From the NCBI GenBank assembly GCA_030247675.1, contig JAOTRX010000003.1, positions 186,001 through 250,000 on the forward strand: a stretch of 64,000 nucleotides of DNA, in the 5' to 3' direction. The notes under the pieces are model-generated. The model ran no database searches and was not told the origin of the DNA. It saw only the letters and a list, made by a program, of their open reading frames with translations. The stretch comes from Desulforhopalus sp. GTDB lineage: Bacteria > Desulfobacterota > Desulfobulbia > Desulfobulbales > Desulfocapsaceae. Positions 56,975 to 64,000 of this stretch are shown one piece after another (position 1 is the stretch's first letter; the number at the start of each line of letters is the position of its first letter). The position numbers and the translations under genes are program-made.

Positions 56975-57448
56975 TTGATCACTGTACGAGCCATGGAGCC
57001 GGCTGATCTTGGCGCTGTCTTGGAAATTGAAAATGGCGAACCGTCGCCTTGGTCACTTGCTGCACTTCGGCAAGAACTAGAGGTTCGATCGGGATTGCGA
57101 CTGGTTGCCGAGGATGCGGCGTTGCGAATAGTCGGTTGGTGTGCATGCCGATTGATGTGGCCAGAGGTGGAACTACTAAAAATCGCTGTTGCCAAGAGGG
57201 TGAGAAGAAGGGGCGTTGGGAGCGGCATATTGAACCATCTCCTTGAAAATCTGCGGCATGAAAAGTATTCGAACCTTTTTTTAGAGGTTCGGGCAAAAAA
57301 TGTGGCTGCGGCCGGTTTTTACCACGACCACGGTTTTCAGCAAGTTGGACGTCGCCGGGGGTATTATTCAGAGCCAAAAGACGATGCCCTGCTATTACGA
57401 AAGGATCTTTACCCCTCGGGTGGAAAGAGTATCATCCCACCTCTTTAG
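56975..57448 (+). CDS. rimI: Ribosomal protein S18-alanine N-acetyltransferase (RimI-like)
   Basis: A 157-residue GNAT protein. The start is a TTG at 56975 giving ITVRAMEPADLGAVLEIE, close to RimI homologues; an ATG at 56993 is an alternative. The acetyl-CoA loop reads RVRRRGVGSGILNHLL and the C-terminus has RGYYSEPKDDALLLRKDL, as in RimI. It acetylates the N-terminus of S18. It lies six bases after gap and before pgk. Confidence 0.85.
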   Translation: MITVRAMEPADLGAVLEIENGEPSPWSLAALRQELEVRSGLRLVAEDAALRIVGWCACRLMWPEVELLKIAVAKRVRRRGVGSGILNHLLENLRHEKYSNLFLEVRAKNVAAAGFYHDHGFQQVGRRRGYYSEPKDDALLLRKDLYPSGGKSIIPPL

Positions 57449-57524
57449 CGAGGGGTAGCCATTTTGAGTCTTGAATCCTGTTTGCCTGGGGTCAAAAAGG
57501 CAAACAATTAGATTGGGAGATATT

Positions 57525-58700
57525 ATGAAATCAATTGGTGATTTTTCTTTTTCCGGGAAACGGGTGCTGCTGAGGGTCGATTTTAATGTGCCGATGGATG
57601 AGCAGAAACGAATTACCGATGACGCGAGGATTTGCATGGTTTTGCCGACCATCCGTCATATTCAGCAGGAAAAGGGCAAACTTATTATCTGTTCGCATAT
57701 GGGGCGACCGAAAGGAAAGCGTGTCGCTGATCTTAGTCTTGCGCCGGTCGCTAGCCATCTCGAATCACTCATTGGCATAAAAGTGACCTTGGCGCCGGAT
57801 TGTGTCGGCCCGGAGGTAAGGGCATTAGTCGATAAAATGGCGGATGGGGAAATTTTGCTCCTTGAAAACCTGCGGTTTCACATTGAAGAGACTGCTAACG
57901 ACCCGGGGTTCTCCGAGCAACTGGCGAGTCTTGCCGATATATATATCAATGATGCCTTTGCCGCCTCCCATCGAGCGCATGCCTCGGTGGTTGGAGTGCC
58001 GGAGCGGGTTGCGGATAAAGGCGCCGGGCTTTTGCTGCAGAAGGAAATGGACTATTTCAAGAAATCCATGGCGGAACCTGTCCGGCCATTAGTGGCGGTT
58101 ATCGGCGGAGCCAAGGTCTCGTCCAAGCTTGGCGCCCTTGAGAATATGTTGGGCAAGGTCGACTGTATGATCATCGGTGGGGCGATGGCCAATACCTTTC
58201 TGAAAAGTCAGGGGGTGGAAGTTGGCGCATCGAAGGTAGAGGATGATCTGCTTGATACCGCGAAACGTTTTGTCCAGGCAGCTGAGGAGAAAGGTGTCAA
58301 ACTCTATCTTCCTGTTGATTTCGTGGTAGCTGACAAGTTTGCCGCTGATGCGGTGACCAAATTCGTGACCTTCCGCGATATCCCCACCGGTTGGATGGCC
58401 CTTGACATCGGTCCGGCCTCAACGCTGCTCTTTCAGGAAGCCCTGCAGGATGCGAAAACAATAATCTGGAATGGGCCGATGGGGGCCTTCGAAATGGACG
58501 CCTTTGCCGGTGGGACGATGGCCTTATGCCGAACCGTGGCCGCTGCCCATGCATTGTCGATTGTTGGTGGTGGCGATTCGAACGCCGCGGTTAAAAAATC
58601 CGGAGAGGAGAAAAATATCTCCTATATGTCCACCGGTGGGGGTGCATTTCTGGAACTCATGGAAGGCAAGGTGCTACCCGGAGTAGCGGTGCTTGAATAA
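57525..58700 (+). CDS. pgk: Phosphoglycerate kinase
   Basis: A 391-residue PGK. RVDFNVPMDE, the SHMGRPKG substrate loop, and GGDSNAAVKKSG and the C-terminal STGGGAFLELMEG are the signatures. It makes ATP from 1,3-bisphosphoglycerate. The start at 57525 (MKSIGDFSFSGKRV) has GGGAGA upstream. It is followed by tpiA. Confidence 0.97.
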   Translation: MKSIGDFSFSGKRVLLRVDFNVPMDEQKRITDDARICMVLPTIRHIQQEKGKLIICSHMGRPKGKRVADLSLAPVASHLESLIGIKVTLAPDCVGPEVRALVDKMADGEILLLENLRFHIEETANDPGFSEQLASLADIYINDAFAASHRAHASVVGVPERVADKGAGLLLQKEMDYFKKSMAEPVRPLVAVIGGAKVSSKLGALENMLGKVDCMIIGGAMANTFLKSQGVEVGASKVEDDLLDTAKRFVQAAEEKGVKLYLPVDFVVADKFAADAVTKFVTFRDIPTGWMALDIGPASTLLFQEALQDAKTIIWNGPMGAFEMDAFAGGTMALCRTVAAAHALSIVGGGDSNAAVKKSGEEKNISYMSTGGGAFLELMEGKVLPGVAVLE

Positions 58701-58727
58701 TAGAACGGCGGAGCATGGGAGAATATT

Positions 58728-59486
58728 ATGGGTACACGTAAGGCCTTAATCGCCGGCAATTGGAAGATGTACACGACGGTCGTCGACGGGTGCCGGTTGG
58801 CACTCGATGTGGCAAAAACCTGCAGTGATTTTGGCGACCGCGAGGTGCTGCTCGCCCCGCCGTATACCATCCTCAGTGAAGTGGCGCATGTCCTTGCCGG
58901 CACCTCGATTATCCTCGCTTCACAAAATGTCTGCTGGGCGGAGAAAGGCGCGTTCACCGGTGAGATTTCTCCGGTAATGATCAAGGATGCCGGCTGCAGG
59001 GCGGCGATCGTTGGTCATTCGGAGCGACGGCAGATCTTTGGCGAGACCGATGAGCTGATCAACAAGAGGGTGAAAGGGGCCGTGCAGTTTGGTCTTTTAA
59101 CCATACTGTGCATCGGCGAAACCTTGAGCGAGCGGGAGAGCGGCCGGACCTTTGAAGTGTTGGCCGATCAGGTGCGAAAAGGACTTGCTTCGTTGACTGC
59201 TACGGATATGGCCAATGTCGTGGTTGCCTACGAACCGGTTTGGGCGATTGGCACCGGCAAGACAGCGAGCAAAGAGCAGGCCCAGGAGGCCCATGCCTTT
59301 ATCCGGGGAGTTCTTGCGCAGATTTTTGAAAAAACCGTTGCTGAGCAAACACGGATATTGTATGGTGGCTCGGTTAAACCAACCAACATTGACGAATTGA
59401 TGGCGCAGGCCGATATCGATGGTGCTTTGGTTGGCGGGGCCGCCTTGGATGCCGAGTCATTCGGTCGAATTATTCATTTTCAATAA
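58728..59486 (+). CDS. tpiA: Triosephosphate isomerase
   Basis: A 252-residue TIM. GNWKMY carries the first Lys, GHSERR the catalytic His, AYEPVWAIGTGKTAS the Glu loop, and GGSVKPTN and VGGAALDAESF the phosphate site. It interconverts the two triose phosphates. It lies 27 bases after pgk and 20 before secG. Confidence 0.98.
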   Translation: MGTRKALIAGNWKMYTTVVDGCRLALDVAKTCSDFGDREVLLAPPYTILSEVAHVLAGTSIILASQNVCWAEKGAFTGEISPVMIKDAGCRAAIVGHSERRQIFGETDELINKRVKGAVQFGLLTILCIGETLSERESGRTFEVLADQVRKGLASLTATDMANVVVAYEPVWAIGTGKTASKEQAQEAHAFIRGVLAQIFEKTVAEQTRILYGGSVKPTNIDELMAQADIDGALVGGAALDAESFGRIIHFQ

Positions 59487-59506
59487 ATTGTACCTCTGAA
59501 AGCTGC

Positions 59507-59887
59507 ATGGATACTCTGCTCATAATCGTACACGTCATTGTCTGCCTGTTTCTGGTCGGCATAGTCTTGCTCCAGCATGGTAAAGGAGCGGATATCGGTG
59601 CGTCTTTTGGCGGATCCAGCCAGTCTCTTTTCGGAACCGAAGGACCGCTGCCGTTGCTGAACAAGATAACCACTGCTTCGGCGATAATTTTTATGTTGAC
59701 TTCCGTTACATTAGCGTATATTTCATCCAAGTCCGGAAGCTCTTCGGTGATGAGCGGGGTTACTGTCAGTCAACCGGCCCAGGTGCAAAAGGTTGTAGAG
59801 CCGCAGGCAAAAGAAGAGGCGGCGGTTGAAGCACCGGTTGAGAAAACTGCTGAGCCCGAAACTAGTACGGAGAAGAACACGAAATAG
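59507..59887 (+). CDS. secG: Preprotein translocase subunit SecG
   Basis: A 126-residue protein with two membrane helices (about 3-23 and 51-71), the GADIGASFGGSSQSLFG loop and a Glu/Ala/Val-rich tail. It helps protein translocation through SecYE. It precedes a tRNA-Leu gene, as in many genomes. Confidence 0.93.
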   Translation: MDTLLIIVHVIVCLFLVGIVLLQHGKGADIGASFGGSSQSLFGTEGPLPLLNKITTASAIIFMLTSVTLAYISSKSGSSSVMSGVTVSQPAQVQKVVEPQAKEEAAVEAPVEKTAEPETSTEKNTK

Positions 59888-59901
59888 CAGATGACAAATT
59901 T

Positions 59902-59986
59902 GCCGAAGTGGTGGAATTGGTAGACGCGCACGCTTGAGGGGCGTGTGGGGAGACCCGTGCCGGTTCGAGTCCGGCCTTCGGCACCA
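59902..59986 (+). tRNA. tRNA-Leu(GAG)
   Basis: An 85-base tRNA with encoded CCA. The acceptor stem is GCCGAAG/CTTCGGC, the anticodon loop TTGAGGG with GAG, the long variable arm GTGGGGAGACCCG, and the T-arm GCCGGTTCGAGTCCGGC. It follows secG by 14 bases and is probably cotranscribed. Confidence 0.96.
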
Positions 59987-60018
59987 TTTGTTAGTACATA
60001 GACTTCCCCTCGAAGTCC

Positions 60019-60056
60019 AAAAAACCCGCAACCAGTAATGGTTTGCGGGTTTTTTG
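60019..60056 (+). terminator. Intrinsic terminator after tRNA-Leu
   Basis: AAAACCCGCAACC pairs with GGTTTGCGGGTTTT (one mismatch/bulge) with a short loop, then a T-run. It closes the gap-to-tRNA-Leu unit. Confidence 0.88.
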
Positions 60057-60250
60057 TGTTCGGTCTAAGGTTGTGAAATGCCCCAGTGACAGTGGTTATG
60101 ATTTTGAACGGACTTTGAAGGTAAGGTTGATGGGCAATATCGCCTGAAAATCCGTGCATCTCGAAAATCGATGGTTATTACTGTCACCTTGCCGTTGCAG
60201 TCGTGATGTAGCAACGAAACATGTTGATCATCTTTGCAGATTTTTAATCT

Positions 60251-61408
60251 ATGTCAGTCAATATAAAGATACTGGGCGCTCTAACACTCCTCCATTTTAC
60301 CGGTGACTTTTATTCGGCCTTTATTAGCCCACTTTTCCCAGTTTTTGTTGATACGCTGGGCCTGTCGCTTACCGAGATAGGGGTAATTGCCGGAACGATG
60401 CGCTTTCTCGCCTTTATTATCCAGCCGACCGTCGGCTATCTGGCGGACCGCAGTCCGACGCGCTCCTTTATTTTTGTCGGTGTGGTACTCCCGGTTTTTT
60501 TTATTCCGTTGTCAGGTCTTGCTCCCAATTTTTGGTTGCTGCTGCTTTGTGTTGCCCTTGGCTCCATCGGCTCGTCAATGTTCCATCCTTCGGTTACCGG
60601 CATGGTTCCGCTGTACGCCGGGACGAAGGCGAGTTTTTCCATGTCCATTTTCAATACCGGCGGAACGCTGGCCTTCGGTCTTGGCCCGCTTTTTATTACC
60701 TGGTACGTCGCCTCCTTCGGGTTGACGGCGATGCCCCTTACCATGATTGCCGGCCTGCTGGTCATCGGCTATCTGCTGAGGGTGATTCCCAAGCCGCAAA
60801 GCGAGGGACTGACCCGCACCGGCTTTTTCGGGGCACTTCAGGAAAGTTTGGGCAGTGCCTGGAAGGTGATTGCCATCATCTGGCTGGTGATGTTTTTAAG
60901 GGCAATAGTCGGACAGGCCTTTCTCACCTTTATGCCGGTCCTCTATGTCCAGGAGGGCTTCAGCGTCGTTCAGTCGGGGGCTATATATTCACTCTTTACG
61001 GTGGCGGGAACGGTCAGCGGTCTGCTCTCCGGCCATATCTCCGATCGCATTGGTTTTAAACCGGTCTTTATTTTTACCTTCCTGATCATGGCCCCGGCGC
61101 TTTGGCTGCTGTTGCAGTTACGCGGCAATTGGGTCTACTGCGGCGCAGCCCTTGCCGGCGCCGTCGTTTTCGCGTCACTGCCCCTTGGTGTCACCATGGC
61201 CCAGACCCTTGCTCCGAAGGGACGCTCGATGGTGGCCAGTCTGATGATGGGCTTTGCCTATGGTCTTGGCGGGGTCATTACCCCGGTTATCGGGAAGCTG
61301 GCGGACACCTACACCATTCGGCCGGTGTTGACGGTTATCGCCTGCCTCCCCTTGTTTATCGTGCTGATTATTATCGCCTTCTTTCCTAAAATTCGGAGTC
61401 ATGGCTAA
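60251..61408 (+). CDS. MFS transporter (fosmidomycin resistance-like)
   Basis: A 385-residue membrane protein with about twelve helices. The N-terminus TLLHFTGDFYSAFISPLFP and the motif FVGYLADRS-like (TVGYLADRSPTR) and SMFHPSVTGMV belong to the family that contains Fsr. It exports small molecules, perhaps metabolic intermediates; the substrate is unknown. It lies between the glycolysis block and nifB, divergent? No: it is convergent with nifB, ending 20 bases before the nifB stop. Confidence 0.88.
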   Translation: MSVNIKILGALTLLHFTGDFYSAFISPLFPVFVDTLGLSLTEIGVIAGTMRFLAFIIQPTVGYLADRSPTRSFIFVGVVLPVFFIPLSGLAPNFWLLLLCVALGSIGSSMFHPSVTGMVPLYAGTKASFSMSIFNTGGTLAFGLGPLFITWYVASFGLTAMPLTMIAGLLVIGYLLRVIPKPQSEGLTRTGFFGALQESLGSAWKVIAIIWLVMFLRAIVGQAFLTFMPVLYVQEGFSVVQSGAIYSLFTVAGTVSGLLSGHISDRIGFKPVFIFTFLIMAPALWLLLQLRGNWVYCGAALAGAVVFASLPLGVTMAQTLAPKGRSMVASLMMGFAYGLGGVITPVIGKLADTYTIRPVLTVIACLPLFIVLIIIAFFPKIRSHG

Positions 61409-61428
61409 ACGGTTTCTGCCTGTAACGC

Positions 61429-62703
61429 TCAGCCGCAGCCGCCACCTCCACCTGAACACGTCCCGCCTGCACAGGGGTTACGACGTTTTCTGATGACCGA
61501 GATATTATCGGTGTAAACGTTGTGCACGTCCTCTTCAATAAACCCCGAGGCCTCTATCGGCTTCACTCCCGATTTTGACAGGATGTCAAAGGGTGTCTGA
61601 CCGACGCCGCTGACCAGTACCGCCCGGCAATCGCCAAGAATTTTCGCCAGCTGGTGCCAGCGCTTGATTCCGCCACCGATGGCCGGGGTATGCCGTTCCT
61701 CGACTTTGCGGCAACCCTCCGGAGTTTCCTCCCAGATTTCCAGGCTGCGTGCCTCGCCAAGATGCTTGTTGACCAAGATGCCCTCTTCGGTGGCCACTGC
61801 CACATAGGGCCGCTTCTCCGGCGGCAATGGCGCAAGGCTTGAACATGCGGTCAGGCAGCTGCGGAATTCGTCGGTCCGATCGTTATCCAGCAGTCCGACA
61901 GCATCGGCACGGCACCGGGTACAATGGCGCATCTGCGGCAGGTATTCCTCCGCCTTTGCCCGAATATTCTCAATCATCTCCTTGCCCGGTTGGGGGATGT
62001 GGGCGAAGGGGGTGTTGACATTGGGGAACATGGCCATGCAGTTAAGGAGATCGACGCCTAGCTCCTTCATGGTCTTCGCCACCGCTTCCACATGATGGTC
62101 GTTGATGCCGGGGATGACAATGCAGTTGACCTTGACGGTGATGCCGTGGGCCTTGAGCTTTTTGATCGCTGCCAGTTGCCGGGAAAGGAGGAGGGTGGCC
62201 CCTCGCAGGCCCCGGTGGACAATGTTGCCGTCAGTTACCCAGGCGTAGATTTTGGCGCCAATTTCCGGATCAACGGCGCAGACGGTGATGGTGACATGGG
62301 AGACTGCCAGTTCCGCCAGGGCCTCGATATGGGGGCCGATGGCCATGCCGTTCGAAGAGACGCAGAGGAGGATTTGTGGATGGTTTTTCCTGAGAGCCCG
62401 CATGGTGGCCAGTGTTTCCGGGGCATTGGCAAAGGGGTCGCCCGGCCCGGCAATGCCTGCGACGCTGATCCGTGGTTCCTTGGCAAGAACCTTCTCCATG
62501 TACACCTCTGACTGGGCGGGGGTCAGCAGGGTGCTGGTGACTCCCGGCCGCGATTCGTTGACGCAGTCGTATTTGCGGTCGCAAAAATTGCATTTGATGT
62601 TGCACTTCGGGGCGACCGGCAGGTGCACCCGCCCGAATTTACCTTTAGCGTCGGCGTTAAAACAGGGGTGTTTGCGAAAATCGTTGGTGTCGGGAGTTTT
62701 CAT
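61429..62703 (-). CDS. nifB: Nitrogenase FeMo-cofactor biosynthesis protein NifB
   Basis: A 424-residue radical SAM protein. The SAM cluster motif CNIKCNFC gives Cys34, Cys38 and Cys41, preceded by HLPVAPKCN and followed by RPGVTSTLL, as in NifB. The C-terminal domain (about 300-415) is NifX-like, with GGIKRWHQLA and VSGVGQTPFDIL, and ends with a Cys/Gly-rich tail (CAGGTCSGGGGGCG). It builds the carbide-containing NifB cofactor. It follows nifN by 33 bases on the minus strand. Its presence with nifN implies molybdenum nitrogenase assembly. Confidence 0.95.
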   Translation of the reverse strand: MKTPDTNDFRKHPCFNADAKGKFGRVHLPVAPKCNIKCNFCDRKYDCVNESRPGVTSTLLTPAQSEVYMEKVLAKEPRISVAGIAGPGDPFANAPETLATMRALRKNHPQILLCVSSNGMAIGPHIEALAELAVSHVTITVCAVDPEIGAKIYAWVTDGNIVHRGLRGATLLLSRQLAAIKKLKAHGITVKVNCIVIPGINDHHVEAVAKTMKELGVDLLNCMAMFPNVNTPFAHIPQPGKEMIENIRAKAEEYLPQMRHCTRCRADAVGLLDNDRTDEFRSCLTACSSLAPLPPEKRPYVAVATEEGILVNKHLGEARSLEIWEETPEGCRKVEERHTPAIGGGIKRWHQLAKILGDCRAVLVSGVGQTPFDILSKSGVKPIEASGFIEEDVHNVYTDNISVIRKRRNPCAGGTCSGGGGGCG

Positions 62704-62736
62704 GGCAGATCCTTGCGGTAAAGAGATTCGGAAAAA

Positions 62737-64000
62737 TTACATATAGCTGTAGCCGACCGGCGACTCGCTTTGTTTTCTGTCGATAACGGTATTGGTGATA
62801 AGGTCGAAGAGGGCCTGGGCGCCGTGATACCCGAGGTGGAGAATCCGCTGGCCGCCGACCCGGTCGTGGATTGGAAAACCGACGCGGATGAGCGGTAGGT
62901 TTTCCTTGCGGGCAAAGGTGTAGCCCTTCGAGTGGCCAATGACCAGATCGATCCCAAGCTCCAAGGCGAGGGTTTCGATATCAAAGAAATCGACGTCTTC
63001 ACGCACGATCGGCAGCTCGCAGTCAAGGCCTGCAAGGGCCGCGGTTATTGCATCGGCAAATCGGCCGCTCTTGCCGCCGGAGGCGCAGAGCACCGGTTGC
63101 ACACCGATCTCGGCGAGAAACGACACAAGGCCCACCACCAGATCCTCCTCACCGTAGATCACTGCCCGTTTGCCGAAGATGTATTTGTGGCCGTCGACCA
63201 TGCTGTCGATCAACCGGCCCCTGGCCGCCGCATGCGGAGCTGGAACCGCTCTGCCGGAGAGCTCGCTCAGCAGGGCAAAGAAGGCATCGGTCGCGCGGAT
63301 GCCAATCGGCAGCCCGGTGCGGTGCAGCGGCGTGGCGTGGCGGTGGAGGAGGACGGTGCCGCCGCTTTCCGCCGGCAGGGTTGCCCCCAGTTCGATCGTT
63401 GCCCGCGCCCCGCCCATTTGCTTGATTGCGTGAAGGGGTGTGCCGCCGGCCGGGATAAGCGGATAGTCGTTTTCCGCCGGGCCATCAAGGGTGTCGGAAT
63501 AGTCGGGGAGGATGGTTGTGGCCATGCCGAAATCATCGCAGACCCCACGCAGATACCGGATGTCCGCAGGCGAAATAAAGCCGGAGAGGAGGTTGATAGA
63601 TCCGTTGGCAATCGTGTCACTCGCCAGCTGTTCGACCACTGCCTTGACGGCGGCGTGGAAGCCCTCCATATGGGTTCCCGAATAGCTGGGGGTCGAGACG
63701 TGGACCAGAAGCGGCATCTCGGAACCGCCGAATTCGTTCCGGTATTCGGCCAATAACATCGGCACATCGTCGCCAATGGTTTCCGTCAGGCAGGTGGTGG
63801 CAACGCCGATCAGCTGCGGGGCGTATTTACTGGTGACGTTTTTCAGGCCGAGTTTCAGATTCGGCCCACCGCCGTAGATAGCGTTTTTTTCGCCAAGGGA
63901 CGACGAGGCAATGTCAATCGGTTCATTGAAGTGGCTGATGATGTACCGGCGCATATAGGTGGCGCAGCCCTGGGAGCCGTGCAGGAAGGGCACGCAGCCC
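62737..64000 (-). CDS. nifN: Nitrogenase scaffold protein NifN, 5' end beyond the window
   Basis: A partial protein of at least 420 residues. The conserved (C)VPFLHGSQGCATYMRRYIISHF (20 residues after the Cys omitted here: PFLHGSQGCATY) and ATTCLTETIGDDVP fit NifN of the NifEN scaffold, on which the FeMo cofactor precursor matures. The frame continues past the window edge, so the apparent GTG start at 63993 is not the real one. NifK is the close alternative; nifB directly downstream favours NifN. Confidence 0.88.
   Translation of the reverse strand, partial: GCVPFLHGSQGCATYMRRYIISHFNEPIDIASSSLGEKNAIYGGGPNLKLGLKNVTSKYAPQLIGVATTCLTETIGDDVPMLLAEYRNEFGGSEMPLLVHVSTPSYSGTHMEGFHAAVKAVVEQLASDTIANGSINLLSGFISPADIRYLRGVCDDFGMATTILPDYSDTLDGPAENDYPLIPAGGTPLHAIKQMGGARATIELGATLPAESGGTVLLHRHATPLHRTGLPIGIRATDAFFALLSELSGRAVPAPHAAARGRLIDSMVDGHKYIFGKRAVIYGEEDLVVGLVSFLAEIGVQPVLCASGGKSGRFADAITAALAGLDCELPIVREDVDFFDIETLALELGIDLVIGHSKGYTFARKENLPLIRVGFPIHDRVGGQRILHLGYHGAQALFDLITNTVIDRKQSESPVGYSYM

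Overview
The window looks like a chromosomal segment of an anaerobic, sulfate- or sulfur-metabolising member of the Desulfobacterota, most like the Desulfobulbales. This is an inference from gene content and protein style. It carries a tungstate transporter (tupABC), nitrogen-fixation genes (nifN, nifB), glnK-amtB with a good sigma-54 promoter, a selenocysteine tRNA gene, many multi-PAS sensor proteins, a corrinoid/methyltransferase cluster and a separate glycyl-tRNA synthetase alpha subunit. No rRNA, CRISPR array, transposase or phage gene was found.

Layout. 1-2.5 kb: a DUF3732-type SMC/ABC-like ATPase (probably the last gene of a conflict-type system whose partners lie outside the window) and an AT-rich gap. 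2.5-6 kb: sigma-54 promoter, glnK, amtB and a convergent thiolase. 6-10.3 kb: a tandem triplet of a 54-bp repeat, a HTH/periplasmic-binding-like regulator and tupABC. 10.4-14.7 kb (minus): an overlapping operon of a corrinoid protein, a UroD/MtaA-like protein, a DUF1638 protein and a hybrid histidine kinase. 15-19.5 kb: a universal stress protein and a hybrid kinase/sigma-54 response regulator pair. 19.5-22.2 kb (minus): an MBOAT acyltransferase with a SGNH-like partner. 22.6-27.4 kb: a chemosensory operon made of a small protein, a triple-CheW protein and a soluble chemoreceptor with four nearly identical Cys-rich PAS repeats. 27.5-31.2 kb: a GNAT acetyltransferase overlapping a histone-deacetylase-like protein, a YkgJ-type protein and a DAC (diadenylate cyclase-like) protein. 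31.3-38.2 kb: AI-2E family transporter, ilvE, groESL, tRNA-Met, a small membrane protein, a divergent PlsC and an acidic protein.

38.3-43.7 kb: selC (tRNA-Sec), glyQ, a CoA-binding protein, uvrA and secB. 43.8-51.5 kb (minus): a type IV pilus assembly operon pilMNOP followed by an AMIN/STN/TPR protein, a separate MshL-like secretin and a lipoprotein. 51.9-55.6 kb: lepB, pyrB, pyrC and sfsA. 55.7-60 kb: gap, rimI, pgk, tpiA, secG and tRNA-Leu, a lower-glycolysis block. 60.2-64 kb: a MFS transporter, then nifB and a nifN cut by the window edge.

The most unusual items are: (i) a dispersed 54-bp hairpin repeat, six copies in the window, always intergenic and always 29-79 bp upstream of a start codon, with a compensatory stem change; (ii) the corrinoid / methyltransferase-like / DUF1638 / hybrid-kinase operon, whose overlapping genes suggest methyl-corrinoid-linked signalling; (iii) the chemoreceptor with four tandem Cys-cluster PAS domains next to a triple-CheW adaptor and no CheA; (iv) a split PilQ, with AMIN/STN and secretin parts in separate genes; (v) a DAC-domain protein with its DGA and RHR motifs. 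All functional statements rest on reading the sequence and family knowledge; no database search was run.
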